The notes under the pieces are model-generated. The model saw only the letters and a program-made list of their open reading frames with translations, did not search any database and was not told the DNA's origin. From Marchantia polymorpha subsp. ruderalis (taxonomy: Eukaryota > Streptophyta > Marchantiopsida > Marchantiales > Marchantiaceae): a stretch of 64,000 nucleotides of DNA. The position numbers and the translations under genes are program-made. The stretch covers positions 21,226,501 to 21,290,500 of the forward strand of contig AP031356.1 in the NCBI GenBank assembly GCA_037833965.1, read 5' to 3'. Shown one piece after another: positions 33,327 to 46,499 of this stretch (its first letter is position 1; every line of letters begins with the position of its first letter).

Positions 33327-36038
33327 TACCTACATGAGCTCATGCAGTATCTCAACTTTCTAGATTAGGTCGTCTGTTCCCTATGTCCTCTCCCAGGTAT
33401 CTCAGCTGACATTACCTTTGCGTGTGCCCTTGAGACACTGTCGTAGGGAGATCAGTGTTTACCTTGAACAAGAGCCCATATAATTTATGCTCCGCCTAAT
33501 TTCAAGAACTGCATTCCGATCGCGAGTTATAGAAGGGTCACATATTTTAATACTCTATGTAATTTCTTATCACTTATTCGTTAAACTTGCTAGTTAGTTG
33601 CTAGTTGCTAGCTAGCTACTACTTGTTAATATAGATTCTGGATTGAATATTGCCTCATACCGAAACCAAACTGATGTATGAGAGAAAAACAGAAATCTTA
33701 AGATGACAGTTTAAACATCTTAATGTGAATCGATTAGCTTTTTTAAGGTCTTCAAATATGAGAGCATATGAGTCACCATTGTAGTCATTCTTGACCATGC
33801 AAAGACTCCACTCTGGATGGCAGTAAAATATTATTTTAACTGTCTCGTGATATCGGTACTCAAAACTTGTCTATCCGTAATTCTTGTTTGAAAAAATGAG
33901 CCATGTTAAAACACCACACTTTTACTAATTAGACACAATAAAATCAATACAGAAATACTTGATATTATGACTCAATGTTATTCTAGTGCGTCAAGCCGAG
34001 TATGGTGTCTGGATTTTTCGCTCGTTGACTATGTCCACTCACCTGCAGACAACAACTTCATGACATTTACATCTCACGTTGTAAAATATCAAAACACTAA
34101 TTTCTGTAAATACATTATGTGCTGTTGTGACGTGGCTAGTATGATAAGAAGAGTGTTGATGAATCATGTTTTGCTGCGTTGCAGATCATTTTTGCTTGCA
34201 TCATCATCCATGATGACATGAGGTGACTAGTGTCAATTGAGGCAGGATGCATTCATTGAAGAGCGAGTTCAGTCTGAAGAAAAGGAGAGAACTGGATATT
34301 AATTATGGCAGTAAACAAGTCCGTGATGGAAAAAGCTGAAATATGATGCTAGCGTGGAGGATGGACTAGACGAGAACACTAAAAGAACGAAGATAAAAAA
34401 CATAGGAAATCAAAGTGTGTTTTGTTAGTTTTGGCAGAACGATGATTAAGTGGATGAACTTGGTGGATTTTACTACGTTCGTTTAGACAACACAAGACAA
34501 GACTAGTAGAGATTGTGGATTATAGTGAGATTTTGTGTAATACCATGAGTTCTGAACATAGACTGATAATTAAATACAAGTATAAATGCAAGATTATATG
34601 AAGTTTATACATTGATACAAATTATGGTAATGTTCAAATATGGTTGACATTTATCAAATATATTTTTTTATACTTGAAAGAGATGTGAAAATGATTGAAA
34701 TGTTAGTAGTTTTCTCAAGGTTTTGATTATTTTCAGTTCATTCAAATATGATAAGTTAAACTAGTTAGCTTTTGTTCATGAAAAGATTGGAATAATATTT
34801 TTATCACACAATTCAGAATTTTTTTAAATGTATGATTTTTCTTTTAGATACTTCAAGAGCATGTAGGATTTCTGTTCTTTTAGATTCTTCACGCTAGAAA
34901 CTCCATGCAATCTGAGTTTTTTTTTTTATGATCACATTGTGATTTCAACGTACCAATGTGCTAGGATGTACAAACTTGTATTATGCCAACTATGGACGAT
35001 GAGACATAACAAGGCTTTGAGTTGAATGGGGAAAACAATCTCAAGGAAGTTTCTTGATTCAGATCTGGATGGATTCGCAGCTTTTAGCACCATTCAGAAC
35101 AAACATTTGCGTCGTCCACAGCTTGGAAATGCTATCATCCTCCATCAACAGATGATGTGATCGATACTTTTTCTTTTATCTTTTTCATTTGAATGAGATG
35201 GCTCTATTGAAAGAAATCGTAATTTGAGATTGACTATTGTTCACGTTATACATTTGAGAAGGGTACAAAAGTAGATCCATGCACATATTAGACTTTTTCA
35301 TGTCTTGCGCCTCACCAGGTGTTTGAACTTTGACCTGCTAAAGCAGAGAGTTGTAATCCAGTTGTAATTCCAAAAATATGACAGTTTTTTCACCAATCAA
35401 GTAATATGCAACACTTTTGATATTGTATGTCCTTTGTAAAACCGAATGCTCTGGAGGATTTTTGCATACTAGGAATTATGAAACTAGAACATGAAGTTAG
35501 TATTGAATTGTGACCATGAGTATTTAAGACAGACCTGGTGTTTCTTACCATGAAGGGTTGATCGATTGGACCATGATTTTAGCATGCACTAACATACCGA
35601 CTTCAACATGTGTCTAAAGCTACCAACAATCTTGGATCAGATTTGTTGACTTCAGCTATCTCTTTTGCAATCCTTGACGCACTGTGAATTAACTTACCCA
35701 TTGCTAGGATGCCTTGAATTCCATTTTCCAAGTTGATAAACTTTATGCAATTTTTTTTGTTTGGACGATGGCAAGATATAATAAACAGAGAAAAAAAAAT
35801 AGTCTTCTCTTTAGCTTCACGCTTGTTCCGCATCTTTCATATAGCTCCTTCACTAGCATTCTATTCATGCGCTAGAGTCACTTTACTGGAAGAATTTGTC
35901 TTCATCGTTAGGATTCATTGAAGAATTATTCTTTAGGTTTTTGACATTGCAACTGAACCAGAAGATTGACAAATTATATTACCAAAGGATTCACCTACCG
36001 GCTATGTATGCAAAATCCTTCTAAGTTCAAGTTGCATA
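33327..36038. other. Gene-free stretch, unit 2
   Basis: Collinear with 2822-4846 plus 11060-12325. Lacks the gypsy element and shows what the site looked like without it (around 34840-34860). No gene recognised. Confidence 0.6.
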
Positions 36039-36046
36039 CTTAGGAG

Positions 36047-37038
36047 TAAGCCTCGGCAAGGTAAGGTAGCCCTAAAAGGTTACCCGGTAAAAAGGTAGAA
36101 GGTAGGGGTAAAAGTTAGAGATTTGGGTATAGGTAAGGGGTAATGTAAAGGTAGAGTTAATTAAATTACCCAGTAATTACCAGTAACCCTCTTACCTGCG
36201 AAAACCAAAAACGCGGACCCTCTCAGAATTAATCAGAATGTAATTCTGCAGATTCTCCTTGAATATGGAAACAACAGTCGACTTGGTATAGGTTTTCTTC
36301 TTTTGTTGGTTCAAATTTTGAGTCATGATGTTTTGCCTTTGGCTTGGCTTTCCGTCAATAGGTTTTACCTATTAACTTGGTTTTATGTTAGTAAAACGAA
36401 ATCCGGAATTTTATCTACGGAATTTCACGTTCCCTAAACCAAACACACCGAAAAAAGAAACTGGCGAGTTTTTACTCGAATGTGCGTGTACTCTAACTCG
36501 GGAGAAAGAGATGCACGAAGGCTTTGCATACCGGTGAAATTCTTTCTACAGATGGCTGAAAAAAATTCATCTTTCTACCCCGCATAAGGCTATCATTGCC
36601 TGTGCATCCATAATATCAATTTTGTCAAAAGTATATGCCTCTCTGCTTCTTCAGTACAAAGATGTGTACTCATCCAGAAAACAGCTATGCAGGTTTAAGC
36701 CAAATGGGTAATTCCAACCGCAATCGATATTCTATATAATCTCCTAAAAGCACAAAGTGTAGATAAGGAATTAAAAATTAAGCTCTTGCACATGACAGCC
36801 CCCGACACAAATGATATGGAGAATTTCCATTCCATCACGGAATTGGAATCCTCCGTCCAATTCCGTGGATGGAGGACAAGAAAAAAATGAAGTGTTTGAT
36901 AAGCTTTTAATGGCAAATTGAATTTTCCTAAACCCTAAACCACAGTACCAGGTAACGATAAAGGTAGATAGTAGTAGTGTTGCTAGTAATGTAAAGGCCC
37001 ATGCCTTACCCGGTAATCTTTTACCTCGCCTAGGGGTA
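36047..37038. mobile_element. Non-autonomous hAT-like transposon, unit 2 copy
   Basis: Same insertion as at 12334-13345: left end TAAGCCTCGGCAAGG after CTTAGGAG (36039-36046). The right end has decayed to CCTCGCCTAGGGGTA, followed by CTTAGAAG. Because both units hold it at the same site, it inserted before the duplication. Confidence 0.83.
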
Positions 37039-37355
37039 CTTAGAAGACTACTCAACAATTAGATATGAATTCATGATGAAGAGGTATTCTTTCCTAACGC
37101 TATTTGTAAGTCAACAATCTAGTTACTCCGGGGTGGAAATGGACCGGCCCGATCGGTACTATGGTTCAGCTATCCTATCCGAACTCTCAAGAAGAACTCT
37201 GGCGGTTTGTGACGTTCCCGCGCAGTGGTGGGCATCAGCTGAAAGGATCCTCCTCATAAGAGAAGTTCTCGTCTCCATATGCTAGTGCTGTGGGAAGGAG
37301 ATGGCAGCTGCTGCAATTATGAAAGCAAGTAGCCTCTGTCTCTGAAAGACTCCAC

Positions 37356-38303
37356 AACGAAGCTTTCTGAACTTTGTCATGGTTGCAAGTGACCTCGAAT
37401 GCGGCATAGACGCAACAGGTTCATAGTTCTGAACAGCTGATGGAATGGATAAAGATTCGTATCAAAGGATTGTGGAGAGTCTCTTGCATTATGAACAGTA
37501 GCATTAGAACTATCTTACAAAACCATACACAGTGCAGAGGCACTGGGTTCTCTCGACAGGCATAAGTCTCCGGCCTCGACAACAGAGGCATACCTTTCTC
37601 GGCCTTTTGGCTAAGATCAAGTGTAGTATCTGTTCTTATCAGTTTAATATCTGATACGAGGGTCATCGACCCTCACGATATTAATCTTATTTCTTTCACG
37701 GGTGCGAGTCCAATGGAGTAGCTTGCTGCTTCGGGCTCGCCAGTGTCGCCTTGGTATTGCACTACCTCCTTGGCCGGCGCAGCCCATCCTCCCTCCACTG
37801 GGAGACCCAATCTAAACAAACAGGACCTTGTATCCACGTTCACGCTCAGAAACGTAAGTGGTTTCATAATATTTCAGGGCCCCAAATGATGGTCAAACTA
37901 AGTGGCGCAGCCGACTCGTGGATTAAAAAAAGATCAAGTATAGGTCATCGACACGGCTCAACCAATTTGGTTACATGCGAGGAGTCGAAGTTTCGTGATG
38001 AATAGACGGATATGTAGTCCGATTCCACAAACTCAGAAAACTGAGATATGTGGAGGCTCATCTAGATTTGTGCTGCTCCGAACGGCTTTGGTTTGTGTAA
38101 CATCTGCCACTCCCTTCGAACCAAGAAATTGGAATGAACTGTACTGCAAAACTCCCAGTCAACGGTATCAGTAGTATTCGAGAGACCCCGGGATGATCTC
38201 TCACATCTTTTGGAATCAGAAGTCTTTGATCGTGATGTTCAACCTGCTTCTGGCGCGGGTCTTTCTGTGACTCGCATCGGTTGAGAGCCATGAATCAAGC
38301 TGC
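37356..38303. other. Unit 2-specific 0.95-kb block containing the U2 gene
   Basis: Flanked by TCCAC on the left and TAGAACTTCACAAC on the right, which are directly adjacent in unit 1 (near 13655). No inverted repeats or target duplication seen, so it may equally be a deletion from unit 1. Contains the U2 snRNA and no recognisable protein gene. Confidence 0.75.
37590..37786 (+). ncRNA. U2: U2 spliceosomal snRNA, full length
   Basis: Spliceosomal RNA that pairs with the intron branch point. The first 66 or so bases match the conserved plant/metazoan U2 5' domain as I remember it, starting ATACCTTTCTCGGCC and including the branch-point-binding GTAGTA at 37623-37628. Stem IIa (ATCAG/CTGAT), stem IIb (GAGGGTC/GACCCTC, fully paired) and stem III (GCGAGTCC/GGGCTCGC) all fold. 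The loop IV region keeps TTGCACT. The Sm-site region reads TTATTTCTTTC, a slightly divergent form. I find no clear plant upstream element (RTCCCACATCG) and only a weak TATA-like CATAAG near -30, so it could be a well-preserved inactive copy. It lies in a block absent from unit 1. Confidence 0.85.
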
Positions 38304-38385
38304 TAGAACTTCACAACATGCGCTAGCTAGTTTGGCCGAGTCACACCTCCGGGACGAAAAAACAAATCCCCTGCTAGAGATGGTT

Positions 38386-38511
38386 ACGAGTGTCATGGAC
38401 CCTCACGATATTCATCTTATTTCTTTCACGGGGTTCTATGGAATAGCTTGCTGCTTCGTACTCGCCAGTGTCGCCTCGGTATTGCACTGCTTCCTTGGCC
38501 GGCGCAGCCCA
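38386..38511 (+). pseudogene. 5'-truncated U2 snRNA copy, unit 2
   Basis: Counterpart of 13742-13850 that keeps the stem III segment (AGCTTGCTGCTTCG). It lacks the 5' domain. It lies about 600 bp downstream of the full-length U2 gene. Confidence 0.8.
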
Positions 38512-38972
38512 CCCTCCTCCTCGCGGGGACCAAGATAATATAAAGAGGACTTATAACACGTAACAAACTAATCGAATTCACCGATGTCTGGAAGTCTGGA
38601 ATTGTTTGCCGGAATGACGGAGTTGCCAAGTTGCGTGGCTTAACGAACACACTGAATTAGAAATCTGCGCTTTCCTGAGTGACTCTAGTTAATGATTATT
38701 TTACCTACATACTCTTATTCATATGATTGAGATTAAAGAGATTGAATTTGTCAATACTTATAAAAGAATGAAAAATCAAATCTCATGATTTATGTTCCAT
38801 ATAAGTTATCCATAAAATTTACTTTACAAAACTACATTATCGTCCAATTGACTATATCTCTTGTACACCGCCAGAAACCCTGGTCAAGGGTCCAAAGAAA
38901 AAACACAATACTCATGGATATTTAAGAAGCTTTTTTCTCTCTTATCTAAATTGAATAGCTACATTCTTGTGC

Positions 38973-39841
38973 ATGCTGACCAAGTCCATCGAGAAAGCGT
39001 TGCAGATTGAACAACACAGGAACTGGACTTTTACAAAACTGCAAAGTCTACTTGACCTCAAGTATGGAAAGGGCAAATGATAAATAACATATTCTTTAAT
39101 ATCCAAAGCCTCCCAATCTCAGTGGAAAAACGATGTATCTTTCTAACGTACATGTGGACTATTTTCCAACTTCGAACTGAACTATGTAAGCAGGTTCTGG
39201 ATCTTGAGAGAGCCAATCTGTATATGCAGGCAGGGTGCAAGAGAAGTAACAGGCTTGAAAAAGTAATTCAGTAGAAAAGTATTTAGGATCCTTATATTAA
39301 ATTCGGGCTTAGCGCTAAACTTTGTCAAGAGATTATTAACCTGCAACGAAGCTAACTCGTTCCGGAAAAGTGGCAATTACAAGCTGGAACCGTCTGAACA
39401 CTAGAAGAAGTTGTTGGATCCAGTTGGAAAATACTGGGGACCTCGTACAGCAAGTTTCATGCAACAGAGAATAACTGGATCGAGCAAGTGGATCGTGCGT
39501 TGTGCACCTCATCATGTCTTCCTGGATCATTCGCAGTGCAGTTTCGCCTCCAAAGTCCTCGAACCGATTGTCGTACTCATGAGTGAAGAGAGTCCAGTGG
39601 AGCGACGACCTCTACATCGCTCGCTCTGTCTCGAGAAAGAGAACTCGCTCCCGTCTGAAGACCATGTAATAGACGAAGGAACCTTTACATCGAAGGAAAT
39701 GTACTCATTGTTGACTTGTAATCTTGCATGACTCATGACCCTCGAGAAGTAGGCTCGAAGCTGAACCAGTTTGCGCTTATCAATTGGGACGTCGCACACC
39801 GTATCGCCCATGCGTACACTCACTGTACAACTGAGATGTAA
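38973..39841 (+). pseudogene. Decayed multi-exon gene of unknown identity, unit 2
   Basis: Counterpart of 14307-15176. It keeps the frame that unit 1 lost near 14817 (reading PHHVFLDHSQCSFASKVLEP onward). It has its own stops: a TAG after LEPSEH near 39395 and a TAA replacing a Tyr codon near 39719. So the two copies decayed by different lesions after the duplication, on top of at least one shared frame break near 39680. Confidence 0.4.
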
Positions 39842-40042
39842 TGCTCTGAGGAGCCCATCCGTATATATGTTCAAACTTACATTGTATTTCATACGAGACG
39901 AAACTGTGCACACTTTTTCGTTCCAGCAGTCTTTACGGATTATTAAGTTCACACTTTAAGACAGACTCGAAAAAAGTTGGATGCCTTAACACCGAAATGT
40001 GCTGAAAGGAGGTGCAGTGAGAAATTCGTTTCTGCGACAGTA

Positions 40043-40118
40043 TGAATATGGGTTCCATCATGGCGCATGATGGACCCATATTCACATGAAATCACCCATG
40101 ATTCATGGGTGGTTTCAT
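40043..40118. repeat. Two adjacent hairpins, unit 2
   Basis: Counterparts of 15378-15456. Hairpin B has changed in both arms at a paired position (C-G in unit 1, T-A here), while another arm change turns a C-G pair into a T-G mismatch that would wobble in RNA. Confidence 0.8.
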
Positions 40119-40229
40119 CTGTACAAATCTTATGACATCGGCTTGGAAACAGCAAATAATGACGAAGATACGTAGGAAATGTAGTCTAGTGAGCGATTAC
40201 AGCGCTATCGCTTTTCCGCTTTGTGAGCA

Positions 40230-40272
40230 GTGTCAAATGGCTCGGCTGCGGAGCTAACGAGCCATTTGACAC
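40230..40272. repeat. Hairpin with 15-bp perfect arms, unit 2
   Basis: Arms 40230-40244 and 40258-40272 identical to the unit 1 copy; one loop base differs. Confidence 0.85.
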
Positions 40273-40499
40273 GAACACAAGCAGAATCAGTGAGAATGAT
40301 TTCGACGCCAGATCCATGTACAGGCTTCGAGCAGATAATGTTTCCCTCCAGTTGTTTCTTGAACGATGAAAGTGCCATGTAGAGTGGCTTCGCTTCTGGC
40401 GAAATTTGGTGCACATTCATGACACAGATAATGTAACAACTGCAGTCGTTGTGAATTTTGGATGGCCAAGAATCACCATCATCTCTCTTCTCTCCCTCT

Positions 40500-40830
40500 C
40501 TCTATAATAAATATATTTATTTATTTATACTTTTGCTTATATCGCACAAAACTTTGTGAGCATCTGCTCTCCAGAAAGCCTTGTCAGATTTCAAAATTGT
40601 AAGAACGCGGTGTCAAAACTGTGCATGAACTCTATCTGCTTCGCGACTTCTCACTCCCTTTAGAGAACACCAAGAGTCTTGAAGCAAAAGGATCAATTGG
40701 ATGACAAAATACATACTACAGACTGGGATTCATTAACTGACCTCCTAGTCTAATCTCCAAGAGCAATGTGAATCGGAATTCGCCTCCATCACCGACGGAG
40801 ATTTCTAGCACAACAACTTAGAAACGAGTA
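40500..40830. other. Unit 2-specific segment replacing 15840-17005
   Basis: About 330 bp with no match in unit 1. It begins at the same TC-rich tract with an AT-rich run (TATTTATTTATTTA). No gene seen. Confidence 0.6.
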
Positions 40831-40918
40831 AACGAGTTGCGTCTCCTCGACGTCTCAGAGAAGGTGTGTCTTTAATTTTAGTTGACTGGGTGATCATGTG
40901 GCTTGATATCCACAGGAC

Positions 40919-41046
40919 CACGACAAAGCATCCATCCAAAACTATTCATCTACAAGTATCCAAGATATCAGATTCTGGATCACACGACAAAGCATCCATC
41001 CAAAAATATTCATCTACAATTATCCAAGATATCAGATTCTGGATCA
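40919..41046. repeat. 64-bp direct tandem duplication in unit 2
   Basis: Units 40919-40982 and 40983-41046, starting CACGACAAAGCATCC, differ at a few bases. Unit 1 has a single copy near 17097-17160. Confidence 0.9.
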
Positions 41047-43223
41047 CCGGATAACCCATCATCATTAGCCCATGACAGCAAAATTACATGTACAGTGCAA
41101 ATGTAGATGCAAATCCACCATGAAAACTTGTCTTGCACTCATGTAGACGTGACTGGAGACAGACATGCCAGCACGCCACGAGAGGGTACTGCCGGTCCTC
41201 TCCACCACATATGGCGATTGATGTCCAGGCCTAATACAGACGTAGAGAAGAAATCCAGGACAGTCGCCGGCTCGAAGGACGGCTGCTCATTGCGTATGCA
41301 TCTGCAAAGAGACAAGCACGTTACCAGGGACGGCTTCACAGAGTTCTTCACAGACACGGCATTATGTACCATTCAACAGTGCTGTCGTCGGGAGGTTCCA
41401 CCGTGGCCTTTACTTTTACACGAGCCATAGCAGTGATCACAGTTACCTCGATCGACGATGTTGCCCTATATATTCCAGCTTTGTAGTCTGCCTTGTCCGC
41501 TTGTGTGACTCGGTGGACGAAAGAGACCAAAAGTTCACGTCAATCGACGCACCCTGATGAGATCATGTCGAATGATTACGGTACGCAAGCAGTATGATTT
41601 TGTCCGATTGGAGGTTTCGAAAGGAGGAAAATCTCTCCTCTCAGGTCCGGACAAACGAAAAACCATAGGCCTCTGTCAACTCATTGGTTAATGCTGTTGC
41701 TTGCAATCTTAGGATACAGTATTCTCGATGTTTGTCCGGATCATTCGACTTCCGGATGACTGAAAGCTCTTGACAGTGGACTCAGCCTTCGGATGAGAAT
41801 TCTCGAGACCGTGTAGAGGTCGATCGAGTCAGCGATGGTATCTACATGTTCTAGACGAGCAGACCGGCGTCCACTTGTCTGCAGACATTTCCCATGCCTC
41901 CGGAATGCAGGTCCACCTCCGAATGTTTTGTCTCACTTCACTCTACGATGTGAGAGGAGATGATTCTCGGGAGAAACTGAAGCTTGCTACGTCATCTCTC
42001 TCCAAGGAAGAAGGAAGGATAGCAACATTCCTTGTGACCTAAGTACGGGATCCATCGATCCTTTGATCACAATGTTGACGTATGTTAATGTAGTTCACAA
42101 GTTTGGATGGAAGGCAGTATGTACACAATGCAACTTTCGCTGGTCCTCGCTGAAGCACTAAATACGCCCACCTCGGCATGACAATTAAAATATTGATGCA
42201 CAGAGAGCGCATGAATGCGAGTGTTAGAGCTGACGGAGTATACAGCTCTCAAACGGAGAGCTGACGGAGACACTCTACGTATGTTGTTTCCACTAAATCA
42301 ACTTGGAATAAGTATTGCAGTTAGGCCCTAAGTGTATCAAACACAGTACTCTAACTGTTAGGGTACTGTGCTTTTATATTTATGTTATTTTGAAGAGTAC
42401 ATAATATCATATCATCTGTTACAAAGATATTTTAAAAATTCATCTAATTAGTGTTTTTAAAATTTCATCATATATATCATTTTAAAAAATATCTAAATAT
42501 ATATTATATTAATATTTTTTTAGGATTAGACACAGAAATTATTTCTAAATGTTTTTGTTTTGTATCTAAACGAATTCAAAAGGAAAACTACAAGTCTTTC
42601 TTTAAGAGAAGATTGAGAAAGGAAATATATCAAATAATTAAAAATTAAAATATGATATTAATATCATTCAAGTATCACTAATAATCTTGCTTGAAAAATA
42701 TTTGGATATTTAAAAAAATACAATTACTTGTTTACAGCAGTAATCTCAACCAATGCTTCCGTAAAAAGAGTGAATTTAGGTCTTTATAAGTTGCAAAAAG
42801 ACACATATGTCACACAATACATGAAAAAAAATTTCCTCATTACACTAATAAAGTGTATGTAGAGGATGAAAGAGATATTTGAAAGCTTCAAAATATTAGG
42901 GTTGTTAAACAAGCTCATATAATCTAAGGATAACATAAATGCAATTGATTTGAATATTTCTCTTTACAGCTTTATTCTTGATAAAAATTTATGTTTTTGA
43001 TATTAGAAATTTTTACATGTAAAGATATCTTGATCCAAGTCTGACATCTTCATCATCAAGTGCATTAAATTATTATTATTTTTTATAAAGCTATATCTTA
43101 TACTAATTATTGACTAGCTTACTGTAAACTACCTAAACATCGTGTAATTATTTTTATAGAAGAAAAATGAACCATAGTAACCAAAAATTAGAAAAAAATA
43201 TAATTATTATTTCAGAGTAACAT
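41047..43223. other. Low-copy then AT-rich stretch, unit 2
   Basis: Collinear with about 17164-19320. The AT-rich block begins near 42375 after a degraded hairpin. No gene recognised. Position 43219-43223 (AACAT) is the likely target duplication of the copia element. Confidence 0.55.
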
Positions 43224-43467
43224 TGTTGAGTTTAACTCCGGTTAAGGAGTAACCACAAGTTATAGCTATTTATAGCTAGGTGTGTCGTTGGCTTTGGGTA
43301 TAAATATACCGCCAAGGCTTCTACTCGATGAGAGCATTCAGTATTCAGTTGTGGATAAATCTTCTGGTGCGCTTCAGCCATAAACATAGCCCCCAAGGAT
43401 GAATCAAGTTATATGAGTGTCTCTTGTGATTGTGCTTGGCTTGAGTATCCCTTGGTTTTAAGTTTGA
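43224..43467 (+). repeat. 5' LTR of the copia element
   Basis: About 244 bp, starts TGTTGAG; contains a TATA-like ATAAATATA. Many substitutions relative to the right LTR. Confidence 0.85.
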
Positions 43468-44182
43468 GATTTGGTATAAGAGCGTATGTTCGTTTCAGAT
43501 CTGAACTCAATAAACGGTGTTCTGAGAGTAAATTTCTTGAAAGTTTTTTCTGAGAAAATTCACAATTTAAATTCAAAGTGAAAGATTTGAAATTTTATTT
43601 TATTTTCTAGGTTAGAAGCAATTCCAAGTTTTCTTTAAAGTAAAATGTTATGAAACCAAATTGAGAATGACAGGTTTATGACAATTTTCAGAAGCATGAA
43701 GCTCTTGGAGTTCTAAAAGATAGGTTTTCTTTTGTGACAGAAATTTTTTTTCCAATAGATTGTGACAGTGAAATCTTTCATTTGAATTTGATGATAAAAT
43801 CTTAACATGAAATGAGCTCCTAGAATCTTGAGGAAAAAATAAAATGTATAGTCCTTGTTACTAACTTTCAAAAGGTTTGCAATGAGGGTTTCAGAAGGTC
43901 ATCTGTTTATTAGAAAGTCTCTTTTCTCGAGAAAACCTTGAAAAAAGGGATGCGAGCGTCAAAACCTCAAAGTTAAGCAAGGTGAGTGGTCGCATGAGGA
44001 GATGAGGCAAGAGACCAACGTAGTCAGGAGTGGCGGAGAAGTATCAGAGGAGGCAAGTGGTCGCAGGAGCAGGTGAGACAGGAGGCCAAGCGGAAGGAGG
44101 AGTGCTGATCCTGTAATTCTCCCACCTTCCATCCCCCCTTCGCAGCGGAATCTGAGCGGCGGATTTCTTTAGTTTGAGCAGC

Positions 44183-45104
44183 TGTAACACTAGGGTTCAG
44201 AGAGAAGTTCACTTGAAGATAGAAACGTAAACTCTGAAGATGAGAGATACCAACAATGGTTTTCCTCTCCCTTATAAAGCTATCACCAACCAAAGTACAA
44301 GGAGATAAGATCTTATCCCCACCAACCATCCCACTCCTAGTTGATGGATTACGTGGCGGATCACCCTAACAAGCACACGAATCGTTGACGTGACATTTTG
44401 AACTAACACACTTAATCCTTACCTATCAAGCACACGGATCGCTGACGTGGCGATGTCAACTAGCACATTAACTCTCTACCTACCAAGCGCGCGGATCGCC
44501 GACGTGGCAGCTAGGACAAGTGTACTCTAAAGTATCTATATCAACATTTAGAATAACCTCTACTTTAGTTTTTACTAACTAAAGATAGTTACAAAATTCC
44601 CTCCTTTTAAGATGCAACGTAATCGTTGCACATACGTTCAAACTCCTAAATTATCAAAGGTGCATTTGTTAAATTTTTAGCTGGTTTCCAAGTTGATTCA
44701 TATGATGGATAGCTTTTTCATTGAATCAAATAATCTACTTTGGGATATTTATGACCTCGATTACATTTCTTGAGTATCTTTTCTACTTCAAACTCCTCAT
44801 AATCTGCTATCAAGATTGGAAGAGTAGGTGGTGCTGTTGGTTGGTGAATTGTTTTGATCGTGGTACATGTTTTCACAATTCTGACACATGAAATACTGGA
44901 TATATTTTCATATGTGATAGAAGTTTCAACTTCTATGATACTTCACCAACACGCTTTAAAACAAAAAATGAACCAATGAACCTAGGTTTCAACTTTGGTG
45001 TTTCTACAAGTAACAAATTCGTTGTAGATAACCAAATATGATCTTTGACCTCAAAAACCACTTCTCTAAAATGAGCATCGGTATGCTGTTTTTGCCAATT
45101 TTGA
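44183..45104 (-). mobile_element. Gypsy chromovirus fragment nested in the copia element
   Basis: An LTR (44183-44593) plus the chromodomain end of pol, matching 4847-5780 of the gypsy element in unit 1 at clearly lower identity. It stops abruptly at TTTTGA (45104), where copia reverse-transcriptase sequence begins. The pol frame is broken, but it keeps a Trp codon where the unit 1 element has a stop. Confidence 0.88.
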
Positions 45105-45105
45105 C

Positions 45106-46161
45106 ATGAAGAAGGTAAATGATGAGAGGTTTAATCTCATCTTTCTAGTACTCTACATTGATAACATGCCCATCCTGGCGAAAAATCAATTTGATGTTGA
45201 TAAATGCAAGAGTAAGTTGAAGTCTGCATTTAAGATGAAGGATATGGGGGAGTTGAAGAGAATATTATGCATGAAGATTCATAAGTATCATGAACAAAAG
45301 AGGTTATGGTTGAATTAAGGCAAGTATGTTCGTCGTATACTTGACAAGTTTAACATCGTCGATTCCAAAGGAGTATGGACTTTTTTGGCATCACATTTCA
45401 AACTCTCTGTAGTTCAATGTCCTATCGATGCTGTGGAGAAAGAAAGAATGTCATGTGTTCCTTAAGAACAAGCCGTATGCAGCATCATGTATTTGATGGT
45501 GTGCACTAGGCCGGACATTGCTTTTGTGATGGGCAAGGTGAGCATGTACATGTCAAATCCAGGGAAAGTTCATTGGGAAGGAGTGAAATGGATTATGAAA
45601 TATTTGAAGAGTACTTTGGATTATGGCTTATTGTTTGATGGTCTATTAGACAATGCCAAATCCTTGTTTGGCTACGTTGATGTTGACTACGGACAGAATC
45701 TAGATAAAATGAGATCTATAATTGGGTATATGTTTACACTTGGCGGTGGAAGCATTAGTTGGAGGTCTACCTTGCAGAAATGCGTAGCTCAGTCAACAAC
45801 GGAAGTTGAATATGTGATTGCAGCAAAAGCGGCAAAGGAAGCCATTTGGTTGGATAGGCTTATCATGGAAATGGGACCACGTCCAGCTTCGCAGTACGTG
45901 GTTAATCTTCATAATGATAGCCAGAGTGCTTTACATTTAGCTGTGAACCAAGTCATTGATAACATAGTGAAGCACATCAACATCAGGTATAATTTTATCA
46001 CACAAGAAGTGTTTGATAAAACGATTGAACTAGTCAATATCAACGGTAAACTTAATCTAGCTAATGCTTTGACCGAAGTTATTTCTTTGGAGAGTTTAAG
46101 ACGACACTGTGCTACCATGCAGGGTGTGCACGGAGAGCACATGCAGAAGTTGCTAGCATAG
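45106..46161 (+). pseudogene. Copia reverse transcriptase end and RNase H
   Basis: Begins inside reverse transcriptase; the usual YVDD catalytic box reads YIDN. Stops interrupt at 45316 (after KRLWLN) and near 45464. From about 45466 the frame is open to 46161 and includes the RNase H region with QSTTEVEYVIAAKAAKEAIW and DSQSALHLA. Cannot encode an active polyprotein. Confidence 0.88.
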
Positions 46162-46193
46162 TAACTTTAGTTATCTCTTTATATATTTACTCA

Positions 46194-46472
46194 ATCTTGT
46201 GATGGCTGTGGTTTAGCTCTAATTAACTCTTGTGTAAAGAGTAAGCTTGTATTAAATTCTTGTCTAGAACTTCCCGCGGAGTAATTATATAAATTAAAAA
46301 ATCTTTGATATTTCTATGCAAGCAGGTTTTCTATTTACCTCCTTATGTTATTACTCTATCATGTTATGGCTACGGTCTACTTCTAGTTAACTCTCGTGTA
46401 AAAAATGACTTGTGTTAGGTTTCTGTCTAGAACTTCACGCTGAGTAATAATATAAGTTACAAAGATTAATGA
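46194..46472 (+). repeat. Imperfect direct repeat before the copia 3' LTR
   Basis: About 115 bp (46194-46310) repeated at 46357-46472, sharing blocks such as GTCTAGAACTTC and TTATGGCTACGGT/GTGATGGCTGTGGT. Noncoding, between the RNase H stop and the purine tract. Confidence 0.7.
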
Positions 46473-46499
46473 ATCTCTAACACGAGTTAAGTGGAAGAT

